Shown: positions 44,054 to 53,998, numbered from the stretch's first letter. The stretch: DNA of 64,000 nt from an uncultured Dokdonia sp. (GCF_947496725.1 NZ_CANMDS010000006.1:124001-188000), one strand, 5' to 3'. Numbers and translations are program-made. The notes: generated by a model from the sequence alone, not told the origin.

Positions 44054-44668
44054 ATGCACATCGCCATCGCCGGTAATATTGGTGCCGGTAAAACGACACT
44101 GACTAAACTTCTCGCAAAACATTTTAAGTGGACTCCACAGTTTGAAGACGTGGTAGATAACCCTTATCTAGATGATTTTTATAACGAGATGGAGCGCTGG
44201 TCTTTTAACCTGCAAATTTACTTTTTAAATAGCCGTTTTAGACAATTACTAGAGATACGCGATAGCAATAAATCTATTATACAAGACCGTACTATCTATG
44301 AAGACGCATTCATATTTGCGCCTAACCTGCACGCGATGGGCTTGCTTACTAATAGAGATTACAACAACTACAAGTCGCTTTTTGACCTTATGGAGAGTGT
44401 AGTAGATGCACCAGACCTTATGATTTACCTGCGCAGCTCTATCCCAAACCTTGTATCGCAAATACACAAGCGTGGCAGAGACTATGAAAACTCTATATCT
44501 ATAGATTACCTAAGCCGTCTTAATGAACGCTACGAGGCGTGGATACACGGTTATGACAAAGGAAAGCTTCTTATTATAGATGTAGATAATCTTGACTTTG
44601 TAGATAATCCAGAAGATCTAGGAGATATCATCAATAGAATAGATGCTGAGTTAAACGGACTTTTTTAA
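44054..44668 (+). CDS. Deoxynucleoside kinase
   Basis: 204 residues of the dNK/dGK family, which phosphorylates deoxynucleosides in the salvage pathway. P-loop GNIGAGKTT at 7-15; the nucleoside site segment RWSFNLQIYFLNSRF; the ERS-like DRTIYEDAFIFAPNLH; and the lid region QIHKRGRDYE. Base specificity (dA/dG versus T/dC) cannot be read safely. It fits with thyA and the CNT transporter found further along the window. Confidence 0.93.
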   Translation: MHIAIAGNIGAGKTTLTKLLAKHFKWTPQFEDVVDNPYLDDFYNEMERWSFNLQIYFLNSRFRQLLEIRDSNKSIIQDRTIYEDAFIFAPNLHAMGLLTNRDYNNYKSLFDLMESVVDAPDLMIYLRSSIPNLVSQIHKRGRDYENSISIDYLSRLNERYEAWIHGYDKGKLLIIDVDNLDFVDNPEDLGDIINRIDAELNGLF

Positions 44669-44741
44669 CATAAAGTTTAATAATATCTAAGTTTGGCAGG
44701 GTGTTTGATAATTTTTGAGCTTCAATCAAAAATCAAACATT

Positions 44742-45257
44742 ATGAAATTTATTACCAAACTAGTAGTTCTAGCAATCCTTGTAACCTTTTTATCTTGTAG
44801 TAGTGATGACGACAACTCATCATTACAAGAAGTTGCTATTACCACAGCCTCATTAAGCGGCACTTATGAGTTAACAGCTTATAATTCACTAGATATAACA
44901 TTATTGGAGACAGAAGATGGTACATATACTGAATCAATTATAGGAGAACACCTTACTCTTGGGAATTCAAATATCACCTTTACAGAATCTGGCGATTATT
45001 CATTTAATTATAACTACGTAATTACCGAAAAGTATGCTTTGAACGGCTTTACCTACATAACAGATAACGTAGATTATTCAGATGCTTCTGCGGGAGATTA
45101 TACGATTACTGGAGATCAGAAAGTTTTATTTAATGGTCGAGAATATGAAGCAACCCTACTCAATAATGGTGAACTTACAATTTATTTTGAGCAATATGAA
45201 GAAACCGAATACTACGAAAACACCTATAGTCAAGAATTAACGTTTACTAAGGTTTAG
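44742..45257 (+). CDS. Lipocalin-like small lipoprotein, first copy
   Basis: 171 residues from MKFITKLVVLAILVTFLSCSSDDD; the lipobox and the SSDDD surface-export-like stretch after the cysteine are typical of Bacteroidota lipoproteins. The mature part reads as beta strands (LSGTYELTAYNS, DYSFNYNYVI, GDYTITGDQKVLFNGREYEATLLNNGELTIYFEQ) and ends SQELTFTKV. It resembles the next gene in layout, so the two are paralogues. Function unknown. Confidence 0.85.
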   Translation: MKFITKLVVLAILVTFLSCSSDDDNSSLQEVAITTASLSGTYELTAYNSLDITLLETEDGTYTESIIGEHLTLGNSNITFTESGDYSFNYNYVITEKYALNGFTYITDNVDYSDASAGDYTITGDQKVLFNGREYEATLLNNGELTIYFEQYEETEYYENTYSQELTFTKV

Positions 45258-45348
45258 TATTATATACACAGCTCAACAACAGCCATTTATAATTAATCAC
45301 AAATACATATTCAATAAGAAAATTCTTTCTAGTTCTGTTTTTATAAAC

Positions 45349-45356
45349 TAGATTTG
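45349..45356 (+). promoter_or_regulatory. -7 promoter element (TAGATTTG) of the second lipoprotein gene
   Basis: Exact TAnnTTTG, 25 bases before the ATG at 45382, so the two lipoprotein paralogues can be transcribed separately. Confidence 0.5.
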
Positions 45357-45381
45357 CGCGTTTTTAAACTTAAACTATATT

Positions 45382-45900
45382 ATGAAAAAGATTACTCTAT
45401 TTTTAGTTATGGCAATTTCTGTGATGACTATATCTTGTAGCAATGACGACGACTCTTCTGAGCCAGCAGGACCAACACTCACACCTGCACTACTTGCCGG
45501 AACTTACAACTTAAACTTTTACGAGAGTGAAGAGGTAATACAAGAAGAAGTTACAGGTGGTACAGCTACTACAACGATAAGTGAGGTAGGTGATACATTT
45601 GGAACATCAAATATTGTTTTTGACGCAAACGGGACTTATACTGTAAACTTCCAATACCGTGTTACAAGAACAACTCAATTAGAAAGTAACGACCCTGTAG
45701 AAGAAACTGAGATTATCACAAACTCAGATACAGGTAATTATTCTGTAAATGATACAAACCAGACACTTACTATAGATGGTGAGACTGGAGATGTTACTTT
45801 ATTTAACGACAGCCAGCTTAGACTATTATTTGAAAGCACAGATGTAGAGGCAGATGGCACATCTACATTTACTAGTGAATTACGTTTTGCAAGACAATAG
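45382..45900 (+). CDS. Lipocalin-like small lipoprotein, second copy
   Basis: 172 residues, signal MKKITLFLVMAISVMTISCSNDDD. It has the same strand order as the preceding gene: ALLAGTYNLNFYES, GTYTVNFQYRVTRT, TGNYSVNDTNQTLTIDGETGDVTLFNDSQLRLLFES and the terminal TSELRFARQ. Probably outer-membrane-anchored and surface-exposed because of the acidic stretch after the lipid-bearing cysteine (inference). It is followed by a strong bidirectional terminator. Confidence 0.87.
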   Translation: MKKITLFLVMAISVMTISCSNDDDSSEPAGPTLTPALLAGTYNLNFYESEEVIQEEVTGGTATTTISEVGDTFGTSNIVFDANGTYTVNFQYRVTRTTQLESNDPVEETEIITNSDTGNYSVNDTNQTLTIDGETGDVTLFNDSQLRLLFESTDVEADGTSTFTSELRFARQ

Positions 45901-45925
45901 TCAAAACACATTTTAACTACACAAA

Positions 45926-45961
45926 CAAAAACGGCTACTTAAATTAAGTAGCCGTTTTTTT
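45926..45961 (+). terminator. Bidirectional terminator after the lipoprotein pair
   Basis: Perfect 10-bp stem ACGGCTACTT / AAGTAGCCGT (45931-45955) with loop AAATT, A-rich before and T7 after. It lies between convergent genes. Confidence 0.92.
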
Positions 45962-45966
45962 ATGCT

Positions 45967-46974
45967 TTATGCTATAAGACCTATAAATCTTGCGTGCTCC
46001 TCTGCAAAGGAACTTTTTTCTACTAGTACTGCTGGCGTGGTCTCATACTGTGCAAGTACACTTTTTACACGCATTACCTTTTTCTTATGCTTCACACTAC
46101 GCAGGTACACCGCTAGTATTTGCTCTGGATACTCCTTTGCTACTTCTAGATAAATATCTACATCGTGCTCTCCACTATCACCTATAAGCACAAATTTCAA
46201 GTCTGGATAGGTGTTTAATATATTTCTAATCTCGTGCTGCTTGTGCGGCTTTTCTGGTTTTGGAGTTTTCTCAAATGGCCCTCTAAAATCTCTTAATAAT
46301 ATAGGCCCTTTCGGGAAATTTTGATTCCTCACAAAAGATTCTAGGTAGTTATATAAATTCCAAGGGCTGTTACTCACATAAAACATTGGGTTTGCATCTG
46401 CTCCAGAAGTTCCTCTATGTAGCTTTTGATATAAAGAAGGAGCTCCCTCTAGCGATGTACGCCTACCTACATCTTTAAAAAGTGTATTTACAATCACTCT
46501 CCACTTAAGAAGCGACGCTACTCCCGTATGTAATATCGTGTCATCTATATCACTTATGACTCCATAAGACGCATTTTCTGAAGGAATAAGCATCTCTATA
46601 GCAAACTTATTTTCTCCCATAAGCACCACATCCTTTTTTACATCATCAAAGCTCACGGTAAGCTGGAGCCATCCCTCACTATTAGTCATCTTATCTAAGC
46701 CGTATACCTCCTCATCTATTTTAAAATATCCTTCGGCATCTGTGGTGGTATAAAAGACAGCTCCATCTGGCAAAGTCACTTTGAGTTTTGTGTGACGCAA
46801 CTCATCTGTAGCAAACTGTTTATAGGCATTTTTAAAAGCAGCGAGCACACCCTTTTTCTTTAGATCTACTCCTTCGTGCTCTAAAGCCCGACCTATGAGG
46901 TATAAGTGATTTATAGTTCCATAAGACTGGTACCCGTCTATTTGTATAGGATCTTGTTTTTTAGAAAAGAACAT
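45967..46974 (-). CDS. App1-type phosphatidate phosphatase domain protein (DUF2183)
   Basis: 335 residues. The C-terminal half is a HAD-like phosphatase: motif I ISDIDDTILHTG (two Asp), motif II FYVSNSPWNLY, and motif III-IV FVLIGDSGEHDVDIYLEV. This is the App1/DUF2183 family, whose yeast member acts on phosphatidic acid. The N-terminal half has a transthyretin-like beta-sandwich (LKVTLPDGAVFYTTTDAEGYFKIDE). No signal peptide, so probably cytoplasmic. The substrate in bacteria is not established. Confidence 0.92.
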   Translation of the reverse strand: MFFSKKQDPIQIDGYQSYGTINHLYLIGRALEHEGVDLKKKGVLAAFKNAYKQFATDELRHTKLKVTLPDGAVFYTTTDAEGYFKIDEEVYGLDKMTNSEGWLQLTVSFDDVKKDVVLMGENKFAIEMLIPSENASYGVISDIDDTILHTGVASLLKWRVIVNTLFKDVGRRTSLEGAPSLYQKLHRGTSGADANPMFYVSNSPWNLYNYLESFVRNQNFPKGPILLRDFRGPFEKTPKPEKPHKQHEIRNILNTYPDLKFVLIGDSGEHDVDIYLEVAKEYPEQILAVYLRSVKHKKKVMRVKSVLAQYETTPAVLVEKSSFAEEHARFIGLIA

Positions 46975-46997
46975 TGTACGATGTATTGGTTAGTATT

Positions 46998-47049
46998 ACG
47001 CTTTCGCACTTCGGCAAGCTCAGTATAAACTTCAGTAAACTGAAAGTGT
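46998..47049. repeat. Long form (52 nt) of the palindromic repeat, copy B
   Basis: It starts ACGCTTTCGCACTTCGGCA and ends CTGAAAGTGT. It is the counterpart of copy A at 38038-38089; its arms match the short palindrome and its middle contains AAGCTCAGTATAAACTTCAG. Confidence 0.8.
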
Positions 47050-47061
47050 AAAAATAATAGC

Positions 47062-47100
47062 TTCATAAAAAAAGTGCACAACTATAGTAATGCACTTTTT
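47062..47100 (-). terminator. Terminator after the peroxiredoxin-like gene
   Basis: Stem AAAAAGTGCA / TGCACTTTTT (47069-47078 and 47091-47100) with a 12-nt loop; T-rich on the minus strand side. Confidence 0.8.
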
Positions 47101-47122
47101 AGTAGAGATATGTCTATAAATC

Positions 47123-47653
47123 TTACGCATTTTGAGGAATTCCTTTTACCTCTCCTCTAGCAGGGTAATCTTTTTTCATAATAAAATCTATCCCTCCTAA
47201 AATATCGTCAAAGTGTGGTCTTGCAAAAGGCATAGACTGTACGCTTGAGAAAAACAGTGTTCCGTCAGGTTTTATCAAGAAGAGACCTGGCTCTGTAAAG
47301 AAGTCTGGCTCCTTATCTGAAACCGCTTCAGAAATAAACAATCCGTACTCTCTTGCTTTCTCTAGTGATAGATTATATGCTACTGGTAGTCCTTCTATAT
47401 CCCAATCTTCACCTGCTATTTTTGCTCTCTTCTCTGTATCTGCGCTTACAGCTACGACATTAATGCCGCGATCTACAAACTTATCTAGTTTTTGAGAAAG
47501 CTCTTCAAGTTGTTTTTTACATACGGGACAATGTAGTCCTCTATAAAAAACTAAAAGCGTAAAGTTTTCTGCGTTTTGATCGCTCAGTTTCCAGTTAGTA
47601 TCATTTATTAATGGAAGCTCCAGTGAGGGAACTTGTGTTTTTGGTAACAACAT
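47123..47653 (-). CDS. Peroxiredoxin-like (AhpC/TSA) protein
   Basis: 176 residues, thioredoxin fold. The active-site region is FYRGLHCPVCKKQLEEL with a CxxC pair, as in the AhpC/TSA 'peroxiredoxin-like' group, followed by VVAVSADTEKRAK and GLFLIKPDGTLFFSSVQSMPFARP. It likely reduces peroxides or acts as a thiol-disulfide protein in the cytoplasm; there is no signal peptide. It is a single-gene unit with its own terminator. Confidence 0.92.
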   Translation of the reverse strand: MLLPKTQVPSLELPLINDTNWKLSDQNAENFTLLVFYRGLHCPVCKKQLEELSQKLDKFVDRGINVVAVSADTEKRAKIAGEDWDIEGLPVAYNLSLEKAREYGLFISEAVSDKEPDFFTEPGLFLIKPDGTLFFSSVQSMPFARPHFDDILGGIDFIMKKDYPARGEVKGIPQNA

Positions 47654-47741
47654 AATTTTAATTTTTACATAAAATTACCGCATAAACAGCTGCAGCTCTC
47701 ATAACACCATTGTAAACCTTTGTTAAGGTATGTGAATGTCA

Positions 47742-47771
47742 TAAAAAAAGGTGAGCCTATAAGACTCACCT
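47742..47771 (-). terminator. Terminator after the membrane pyrophosphatase gene
   Basis: Stem AGGTGAGCCT / AGACTCACCT with one mismatch and a 3-nt loop, followed by T7 on the minus strand, 28 bases after the stop. Confidence 0.88.
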
Positions 47772-47798
47772 CGTTATACGTAATAGCTAGTATATAAA

Positions 47799-50228
47799 CT
47801 ATTTATTGCGAAGTGATGCTTCAAAGGCGTCCATTTGCTTTTTTACCTCAGCTTCTGTACCTGTAAACTCTTTTACCTCAGTACTCATCTCACCATTATC
47901 ATCTGTCGTAATAGTTACTGTTCCTACAAACTGCCCATCACGCTCTGCCATAGCAAAGCGAACTTCTTTTTGCACCTCGCGTGTTTCTTTAATACGTCCA
48001 TCTTGAGTAATTGCGACCACAGTCCCATCTTCTGTAGTAATAGCCAGACCATCATCTGTATGACCGCCTAGTATAGGTGCAATCACAAGACCGATAAGAC
48101 AGGTAAGTTTTATAAGTATATTCATAGACGGTCCAGATGTATCTTTAAAAGGATCTCCTACCGTATCACCAGTAACAGCAGCTTTATGAGCATCAGAGCC
48201 CTTGTAAGTCATCTCACCGTTAATCTCTACTCCTGCCTCAAAAGATTTTTTTGCATTATCCCAGGCACCTCCAGCATTGTTCTGAAAAATTGCCCATAAC
48301 ACACCACTTACTGTAACGCCGGCCATATACCCTCCTAGCATCTCTGCAATAGCAAGACGATTCATCCCAAAGGCAAGCGGCAAGAAAGCAATCACGAGCG
48401 GAAAACCAATGGTTAAAATACCTGGCAGCAACATTTCTTTAAGTGAAGCCTGTGTAGATATAGCCACACATTTATCATATTCTGGTTTCCCAGTTCCTTC
48501 CATTATACCTGGTATGTCTTTAAACTGGCGACGTACTTCTTGTACCATTTCCATAGCTGCTTTTCCTACGGCATTCATCGCAAGTGCAGAAAATACCACT
48601 GGAACCATTCCTCCTACAAAGAGCATTGCGAGTACAGGTGCTTTAAAAATATTAATACCGTCTATTCCCGTAAAGGTTACATAAGCCGCAAATAATGCGA
48701 GCGATGTAAGCGCTGCAGAGGCAATCGCAAATCCTTTTCCTGTAGCCGCCGTAGTATTACCTACAGAATCTAGAATATCTGTGCGTTCACGCACGATAGG
48801 CTCCTGCTCACTCATCTCTGCTATACCACCTGCATTATCTGAGATTGGTCCAAAGGCATCTATCGCAAGTTGCATCGCTGTAGTAGCCATCATTGCAGAG
48901 GCTGCTAGAGCCACCCCATAAAAACCGGCAAATGCATATGACGCCCAGATCGCACCGGCAAATAATAGTACCGATGGAAATGTAGAGATCATACCCGTAG
49001 CGAGACCTGCAATAATGTTAGTTCCTGCTCCTGTACTTGATTGTTGTACAATTTTGAGAATAGGCGTTTTACCGAGACCAGTATAATATTCTGTCACAGA
49101 AGAAATCACAGCTCCCACAACTAGCCCCACTATAGTCGCATAAAAAACGCGCATAGATGAGATTTCTTGCACTCCTTCTCCAAAGAATTCCATTCGCATC
49201 GTTTCTGGAAGCATCCATTTACATAGTGCAAAACAAGCTACTGCCACAAGCACTATAGAAGTCCAGTTACCTATATTAAGAGCACCCATAACCTGAGACT
49301 CCTTTGCATCGTTACTCTTAATTTTAACAAGCATTGTACCTATAATAGATATAATAATACCCACACCTGCTATAGCCATAGGCAACAATATAGGACCAAT
49401 ACCTCCAAAAGCGTCTGAAATGCTACCTCCCATATCTTTTATCACATAATTACCTAGTACCATTGCTGCTAGCACGGTTGCTACATATGATCCAAATAAG
49501 TCTGCCCCCATCCCTGCTACGTCTCCTACATTATCTCCCACGTTATCTGCAATAGTTGCAGGGTTGCGAGGATCATCTTCTGGTATACCAGCTTCTACCT
49601 TACCTACAAGGTCTGCTCCCACATCTGCAGCTTTGGTATAAATACCACCGCCTACACGAGCAAAAAGTGCAATAGACTCTGCACCTAGAGAGAATCCTGC
49701 TAGTGTTTCTAATACAATGGTCATATCCATCGTATTTGTCCACTCACCACCCATAAAGAAATGGAAGAAAAAGATAAAGAATGCTGTAAGACCAAGTACT
49801 GCAAGACCAGCAACTCCAAGCCCCATCACCGTACCTCCGCCAAAAGAGATTTTAAGCGCATTAGGCAAGCTAGTGCGCGCCGCCTGAGTGGTACGCACAT
49901 TTGTTTTGGTAGCGATTTTCATCCCTATGTTTCCTGCAAAGGCAGAAAATACAGCACCGCATACAAATGCAATAACAATAAGCCAGTGCGTGGTAGGCAC
50001 TACATAAGACACAATAGCAAGTAATACACTTACAATAATTACAAATATGGTAAGCAGTTTATACTCGGCATTTAAAAAAGCGAGCGCCCCCTCATAAATG
50101 TGATCAGATATTTCTTTCATCTTACCATCACCAGCATCTTGCTTCATAACCCAAGATTGCTTTATGATCATATAGACAAGCCCAAGAAGGGCCAATACAA
50201 TCGGCACGTAAATCATCATTGATTCCAT
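47799..50228 (-). CDS. hppA: Membrane-bound ion-pumping pyrophosphatase (likely Na+)
   Basis: Pumps Na+ or H+ with energy from pyrophosphate. Family motifs: [38 protein letters not shown], and [23 protein letters not shown] has Ala where K+-independent enzymes carry Lys, so it should be K+-dependent, a class that includes the Na+ pumps. 809 residues is long; a C-terminal soluble tail of roughly 75 residues after the last helix ([18 protein letters not shown]) is unusual. It fits with Na+-NQR in the same window. Confidence 0.95.
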   Translation of the reverse strand: MESMMIYVPIVLALLGLVYMIIKQSWVMKQDAGDGKMKEISDHIYEGALAFLNAEYKLLTIFVIIVSVLLAIVSYVVPTTHWLIVIAFVCGAVFSAFAGNIGMKIATKTNVRTTQAARTSLPNALKISFGGGTVMGLGVAGLAVLGLTAFFIFFFHFFMGGEWTNTMDMTIVLETLAGFSLGAESIALFARVGGGIYTKAADVGADLVGKVEAGIPEDDPRNPATIADNVGDNVGDVAGMGADLFGSYVATVLAAMVLGNYVIKDMGGSISDAFGGIGPILLPMAIAGVGIIISIIGTMLVKIKSNDAKESQVMGALNIGNWTSIVLVAVACFALCKWMLPETMRMEFFGEGVQEISSMRVFYATIVGLVVGAVISSVTEYYTGLGKTPILKIVQQSSTGAGTNIIAGLATGMISTFPSVLLFAGAIWASYAFAGFYGVALAASAMMATTAMQLAIDAFGPISDNAGGIAEMSEQEPIVRERTDILDSVGNTTAATGKGFAIASAALTSLALFAAYVTFTGIDGINIFKAPVLAMLFVGGMVPVVFSALAMNAVGKAAMEMVQEVRRQFKDIPGIMEGTGKPEYDKCVAISTQASLKEMLLPGILTIGFPLVIAFLPLAFGMNRLAIAEMLGGYMAGVTVSGVLWAIFQNNAGGAWDNAKKSFEAGVEINGEMTYKGSDAHKAAVTGDTVGDPFKDTSGPSMNILIKLTCLIGLVIAPILGGHTDDGLAITTEDGTVVAITQDGRIKETREVQKEVRFAMAERDGQFVGTVTITTDDNGEMSTEVKEFTGTEAEVKKQMDAFEASLRNK

Positions 50229-50356
50229 AAATTTTGTTTGGTTTTAGTGAGAATTTCTTAAAAAAATTCTTAAAATATTAGATGATACTAAAGTAGCAAA
50301 ATCCACCTAAATCACAAATAACTCACAATCAATAACATACAAAAAATGTGATTGCA

Positions 50357-50389
50357 TAAAAAAAGCCGCAACGCGATGCGTTACGGCTT
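50357..50389 (-). terminator. Terminator of the soluble pyrophosphatase gene
   Basis: Stem AAGCCGCAACGC / GCGTTACGGCTT with one mismatch and loop GAT; T7 follows on the minus strand. It separates ppa from hppA. Confidence 0.9.
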
Positions 50390-50417
50390 CTAGGCTAATT
50401 CGTTTATACTGTGAGTC

Positions 50418-50945
50418 TTAGTAAATACTCACTTCGCTACGTGGTACATCAGACTCTTGGAATCTCTGGTAACACTTTGCTACAATTTCTCTAGCTTCGT
50501 GTACGTCTCCCCATCCACCTACGTCTACTTTTTTCTCTTCAAGGTCTTTGTACACTTGGAAAAAGTGCTCAATCTCTTTTATAAGGTGTGGGTTACAATC
50601 AGATAAGTCTTCAAGCTTACTTGCACTTGGATCTGTTACTGGTACACAGATAACTTTTTCGTCTGGTCCTTTTTCATCTGCCATATGGAAAACTCCTATA
50701 GGCTTTACCTCAATTACACATCCAGGAAAAGTAGGCTCTGTTACAAGAACAAGTACATCAAGAGGATCTCCATCTAGTGCAAGAGTTTCTGGTATAAAAC
50801 CGTAATCTGCAGGGTACATCATAGAAGAAAAGATCATACGATCGTAACGTATTTTCTTTAGCTCAAAATCATACTCATATTTGTTACGACTCCCTTTTGG
50901 GATTTCGATTAAAACGTCAAATGTTTTTACTTTTTCTGCTGTCAT
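50418..50945 (-). CDS. ppa: Soluble inorganic pyrophosphatase (family I)
   Basis: 175 residues from MTAEKVKTFDVLIEIPKGSRNKYEY; an in-frame ATG 18 bases upstream is less likely. The metal site is in ALDGDPLDVLVL (DxDPxD), with YPADYGFIPE and GPDEKVICVPV. It hydrolyses cytoplasmic PPi to phosphate and would compete with the membrane pump next door. The leader is about 160 nt and includes a palindrome copy; the promoter is a full TTG-N20-TATTTTTG match. Confidence 0.96.
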   Translation of the reverse strand: MTAEKVKTFDVLIEIPKGSRNKYEYDFELKKIRYDRMIFSSMMYPADYGFIPETLALDGDPLDVLVLVTEPTFPGCVIEVKPIGVFHMADEKGPDEKVICVPVTDPSASKLEDLSDCNPHLIKEIEHFFQVYKDLEEKKVDVGGWGDVHEAREIVAKCYQRFQESDVPRSEVSIY

Positions 50946-51028
50946 ATCATTATAAAAAAACAAATTATGCTCCCTCCTATTAAAAAATCTCTTAATATTT
51001 GAACACTAATTTGTGTAGTTAGTATTGC

Positions 51029-51042
51029 GCTTTCGCGAAAGC
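51029..51042. repeat. Palindromic repeat, 14 bp, in the ppa leader
   Basis: Perfect GCTTTCGCGAAAGC inside the predicted 5' untranslated region of ppa. The rest of the gap 50946-51339 shows no further gene. Confidence 0.95.
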
Positions 51043-51110
51043 TAAATTTTAAATAGCTGAAATTCAATTAATTATAAACAGCAGCTTGCCAAAAAATATC
51101 TTTCGGGGTG

Positions 51111-51141
51111 CAAAAATACGCTGTAAAAGCGTTATCACCAA
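51111..51141 (-). promoter_or_regulatory. Promoter of ppa (TTG-N20-TATTTTTG)
   Basis: On the minus strand TTG (51141-51139), a 20-nt spacer and TATTTTTG (51118-51111): a full -33/-7 match with the same spacing as the kinase promoter at 40453. The predicted start near 51104 gives a leader of about 160 nt. Confidence 0.65.
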
Positions 51142-51339
51142 AGGAATACGTGTTAAGATTAGGTTAGGTAGTTACTCGTACCGCGGTTTAAAAAAGAAAG
51201 GTGATACTGATTAAAGTGCCACCTTGAATGTTTTCACAACGAGATAATCTGTTTATTGTTCTATTTTTTTATTAATGTCATTAACTTAAATAAACATCTC
51301 TGACGGCAATACTACTTAAGCGAAAGCGTAAATAACAAA

Positions 51340-53883
51340 TTAAAAATAGAATCCAAAGCTACCCGTGACTCCTATCTTACGAGCATCTGGCAAGAAGTTA
51401 TAGTTTCCTCTAAAGTTTACATCTATACGAAACACCTTAAAGATATTACCTACCCCGATGCTGTACTCATAATACGGTTCCATAGATGGAGCAATCATAG
51501 ATGGTGTGATGGCGGTTACTGGATCTCCCTCTGCAAAGAGAAGACTCTCAAAGGCAGGTCTGTTAAGGTCAATATTAGCCTGTGATATATTACCTATAAT
51601 ACCACGCACGCCTATAATCTCTCTGAGGTTTAACCCTTTTAAGAAAGGAATACGGTTAAAGATTCTTCCTCCAAAGTTATGTTCTAGCTGTAGTGATGCA
51701 TACTCATCTGTAGTAAACTCATAAAAATTGAGCTGGCTAAAGGTGTTGAATATTGAGAACAGTGACTGGTTACCTGGCACTGGACTTAATAATGCCAGTG
51801 GCACCTCATCAAAGGTTTTACCTACCTCTGTAGAAGCGGTAAGTGTACCTAGACCTCCTACACGTATTGCCTTACGAGCAGAAAATTGAAACTTATCGTA
51901 CCCAAAATCACTGTCTAGCGTACCCTCTAGCCCACGTGTGTAACTCGCATAAAAGCTAGGGAACCACTCGTTTGTAACGCGTCGCTCTACGCCAAAACCT
52001 GAGGTCTTTTTACCTGGCTCCCAGATAGTAGTAAGAACCACCTCTGCTTGTTTAAGCTCACCTGTGGTGGTGGTTTGTGTGGCATCTGTAAAGTAGTCTA
52101 GACTAAAGGTCTCTGAGGCAGACTCGAGCGTGCGCAGTGAGAAATCTGCTCGTACTTGCAGGTTGCGCACCACCTCTATCTCTGCTGCTACGTTTGCCAG
52201 TTTTATAGAAGTGAGCTTATCATTAGTCGCTGTGTTTACTAGAGATGATGAGGCAAGATTTCTACCTAGCACATCTCTTGAAGTGGTAAGGCTCGCCCCT
52301 ATTTGCTCTACATCTTGACGGTAACCGCCAGAGATAATAAGTCTACTCTTTTTATCTAAAAGCCACTTACCAGAGATACCAAATTTTCCTTTTTTGTCTT
52401 TAAAACCATAAGCTAGAAAACCTTCTAGACGCCAGGGATCGTTTTGAGAAAAATAAGTTCTACCACCTGTACGTACACGTAAACCTTCTACCTCGTTAAA
52501 CCCAAAGGTTGAAAATATAGGGCCGTAATCAAAATTGAGACTTGGGATCTCATAATAACCAGAGGCTAGTACAGAGCCTGCATTATAGAGATTTCTAAAT
52601 TTCTTAACCGTTTTAAGCGTGTCGAGCATTTTATAAACACCTAGCTCGTCTTTGCTCAGTTCTTCTTTTCTATTCTCTTCCCAAAACTCATCGCCACGAT
52701 TATAAATATCCTTATCGTAGTTATAGACTTCCTTGTCGTAATAATCTTTGTCTAGTTTTTTATCAAACTCATAGTTATCATATAGGGTCGTACGCTTACC
52801 GTACATTCCTCTAGATTGCTCTTTTTTATTAAAAGCAAAGTCTGACAAGAAATAATCTCGTGAGAGTAAGAACGTAGTATCGTTTACGATATCAAACTCT
52901 TGCTCCATATAGATTTCTTTGACCCAGTTTATGTTTGCACTTTTTGAGAGCTGCATATTAATCTCCTTAATTGCCCAGGTTGAGTCGTTTACCCAGAAGT
53001 CTCCTTTAAAGGTGAGTTCGTTTTTACGACGTGGATAATAAATGATATTATAACACCATTTATTATCTATGTAGGCACTATCTGAGAGTACATAATTATA
53101 GGTTTGTATCCCTGTGCGCGATAGCGGACTTGTAAAACTCTTATCAAAAAACTGTAAGTAGTTCTGGTAGATATCATAATCACTGTACAGATCTTTTACA
53201 AAACCTATAACTGTTTGATTCTCGCTAAAACCGCTGTTTTTATTACCTAGCAGCTCTTCTTTTACTTTGTTAATCTCGTTATCTCCATAAACTTTTGATA
53301 CGGCTTCGTTTACAAAAATGGGTAGATAGGTTTTACCCGTCACATTTGAAGTATCTGTCTGGTCAAATATAAATTCCATCCCTTTAAAGAGACGGCTATT
53401 TATAAGGGCACTGTCTATGGTGTTAAGGTCAAACTCTAGCTTCTCATACTTATCATACTGGTATTGCTTAAACTGTTTGAGTCCGTTCTCTCTTTTATTT
53501 GCCCATATCTTGCGCAGTATATCTACAGCAGGGTTGTTCTTTTTATCTGTTTTACCCGTAAAGATTACAACCTCATCTAGCGCCCCAGCCTCTTCTTCTA
53601 GCGTGATTTTCATCTCGTAGTTGACCTTTTGCTCTAAGTCCACAATAAGGTTTGAAAATCCTATAAAAGAAAATCGCACTTGCTCCCACGTAGCATCAGA
53701 CTCGAGGTAAAAGCGACCATTCTCGTTTGTAATAGTTCCCTCATTTGAACCCATAAAAACGACATTTACAAATGGTAATGCATTTCCCTGCGTGTCAAAA
53801 ACTTCTCCACTCACTTTAGTCTGACCATAAGATATAGCCACCGTAAAAAGCGTAATAAGGAAGAAAAGTAAATTATGTTTCAT
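51340..53883 (-). CDS. DUF5686 outer membrane protein with carboxypeptidase-like domain
   Basis: 847 residues, signal peptide MKHNLLFFLITLFTVAISYG. An N-terminal CarboxypepD_reg domain (about 22-100, VSGEVFDTQGNALPFVNVVF and ITNENGRFYLES) is followed by the DUF5686 region (NPAVDILRKIWANKRENGLKQF, LKPxYxxD-like segments) and a C-terminal 16-strand-like barrel ending VTGSFGFYF, an outer-membrane insertion signature. Function unknown. Very common in Bacteroidota. Confidence 0.92.
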   Translation of the reverse strand: MKHNLLFFLITLFTVAISYGQTKVSGEVFDTQGNALPFVNVVFMGSNEGTITNENGRFYLESDATWEQVRFSFIGFSNLIVDLEQKVNYEMKITLEEEAGALDEVVIFTGKTDKKNNPAVDILRKIWANKRENGLKQFKQYQYDKYEKLEFDLNTIDSALINSRLFKGMEFIFDQTDTSNVTGKTYLPIFVNEAVSKVYGDNEINKVKEELLGNKNSGFSENQTVIGFVKDLYSDYDIYQNYLQFFDKSFTSPLSRTGIQTYNYVLSDSAYIDNKWCYNIIYYPRRKNELTFKGDFWVNDSTWAIKEINMQLSKSANINWVKEIYMEQEFDIVNDTTFLLSRDYFLSDFAFNKKEQSRGMYGKRTTLYDNYEFDKKLDKDYYDKEVYNYDKDIYNRGDEFWEENRKEELSKDELGVYKMLDTLKTVKKFRNLYNAGSVLASGYYEIPSLNFDYGPIFSTFGFNEVEGLRVRTGGRTYFSQNDPWRLEGFLAYGFKDKKGKFGISGKWLLDKKSRLIISGGYRQDVEQIGASLTTSRDVLGRNLASSSLVNTATNDKLTSIKLANVAAEIEVVRNLQVRADFSLRTLESASETFSLDYFTDATQTTTTGELKQAEVVLTTIWEPGKKTSGFGVERRVTNEWFPSFYASYTRGLEGTLDSDFGYDKFQFSARKAIRVGGLGTLTASTEVGKTFDEVPLALLSPVPGNQSLFSIFNTFSQLNFYEFTTDEYASLQLEHNFGGRIFNRIPFLKGLNLREIIGVRGIIGNISQANIDLNRPAFESLLFAEGDPVTAITPSMIAPSMEPYYEYSIGVGNIFKVFRIDVNFRGNYNFLPDARKIGVTGSFGFYF

Positions 53884-53998
53884 CTATTAATTCTATTTGT
53901 GCGTTGATACATATCATTCAGTAGGGTTACAATGATTACCCTATAACGTTTAGAATATGTATTATTCTGTATGAGATGTTATTTTATACACATTAATT

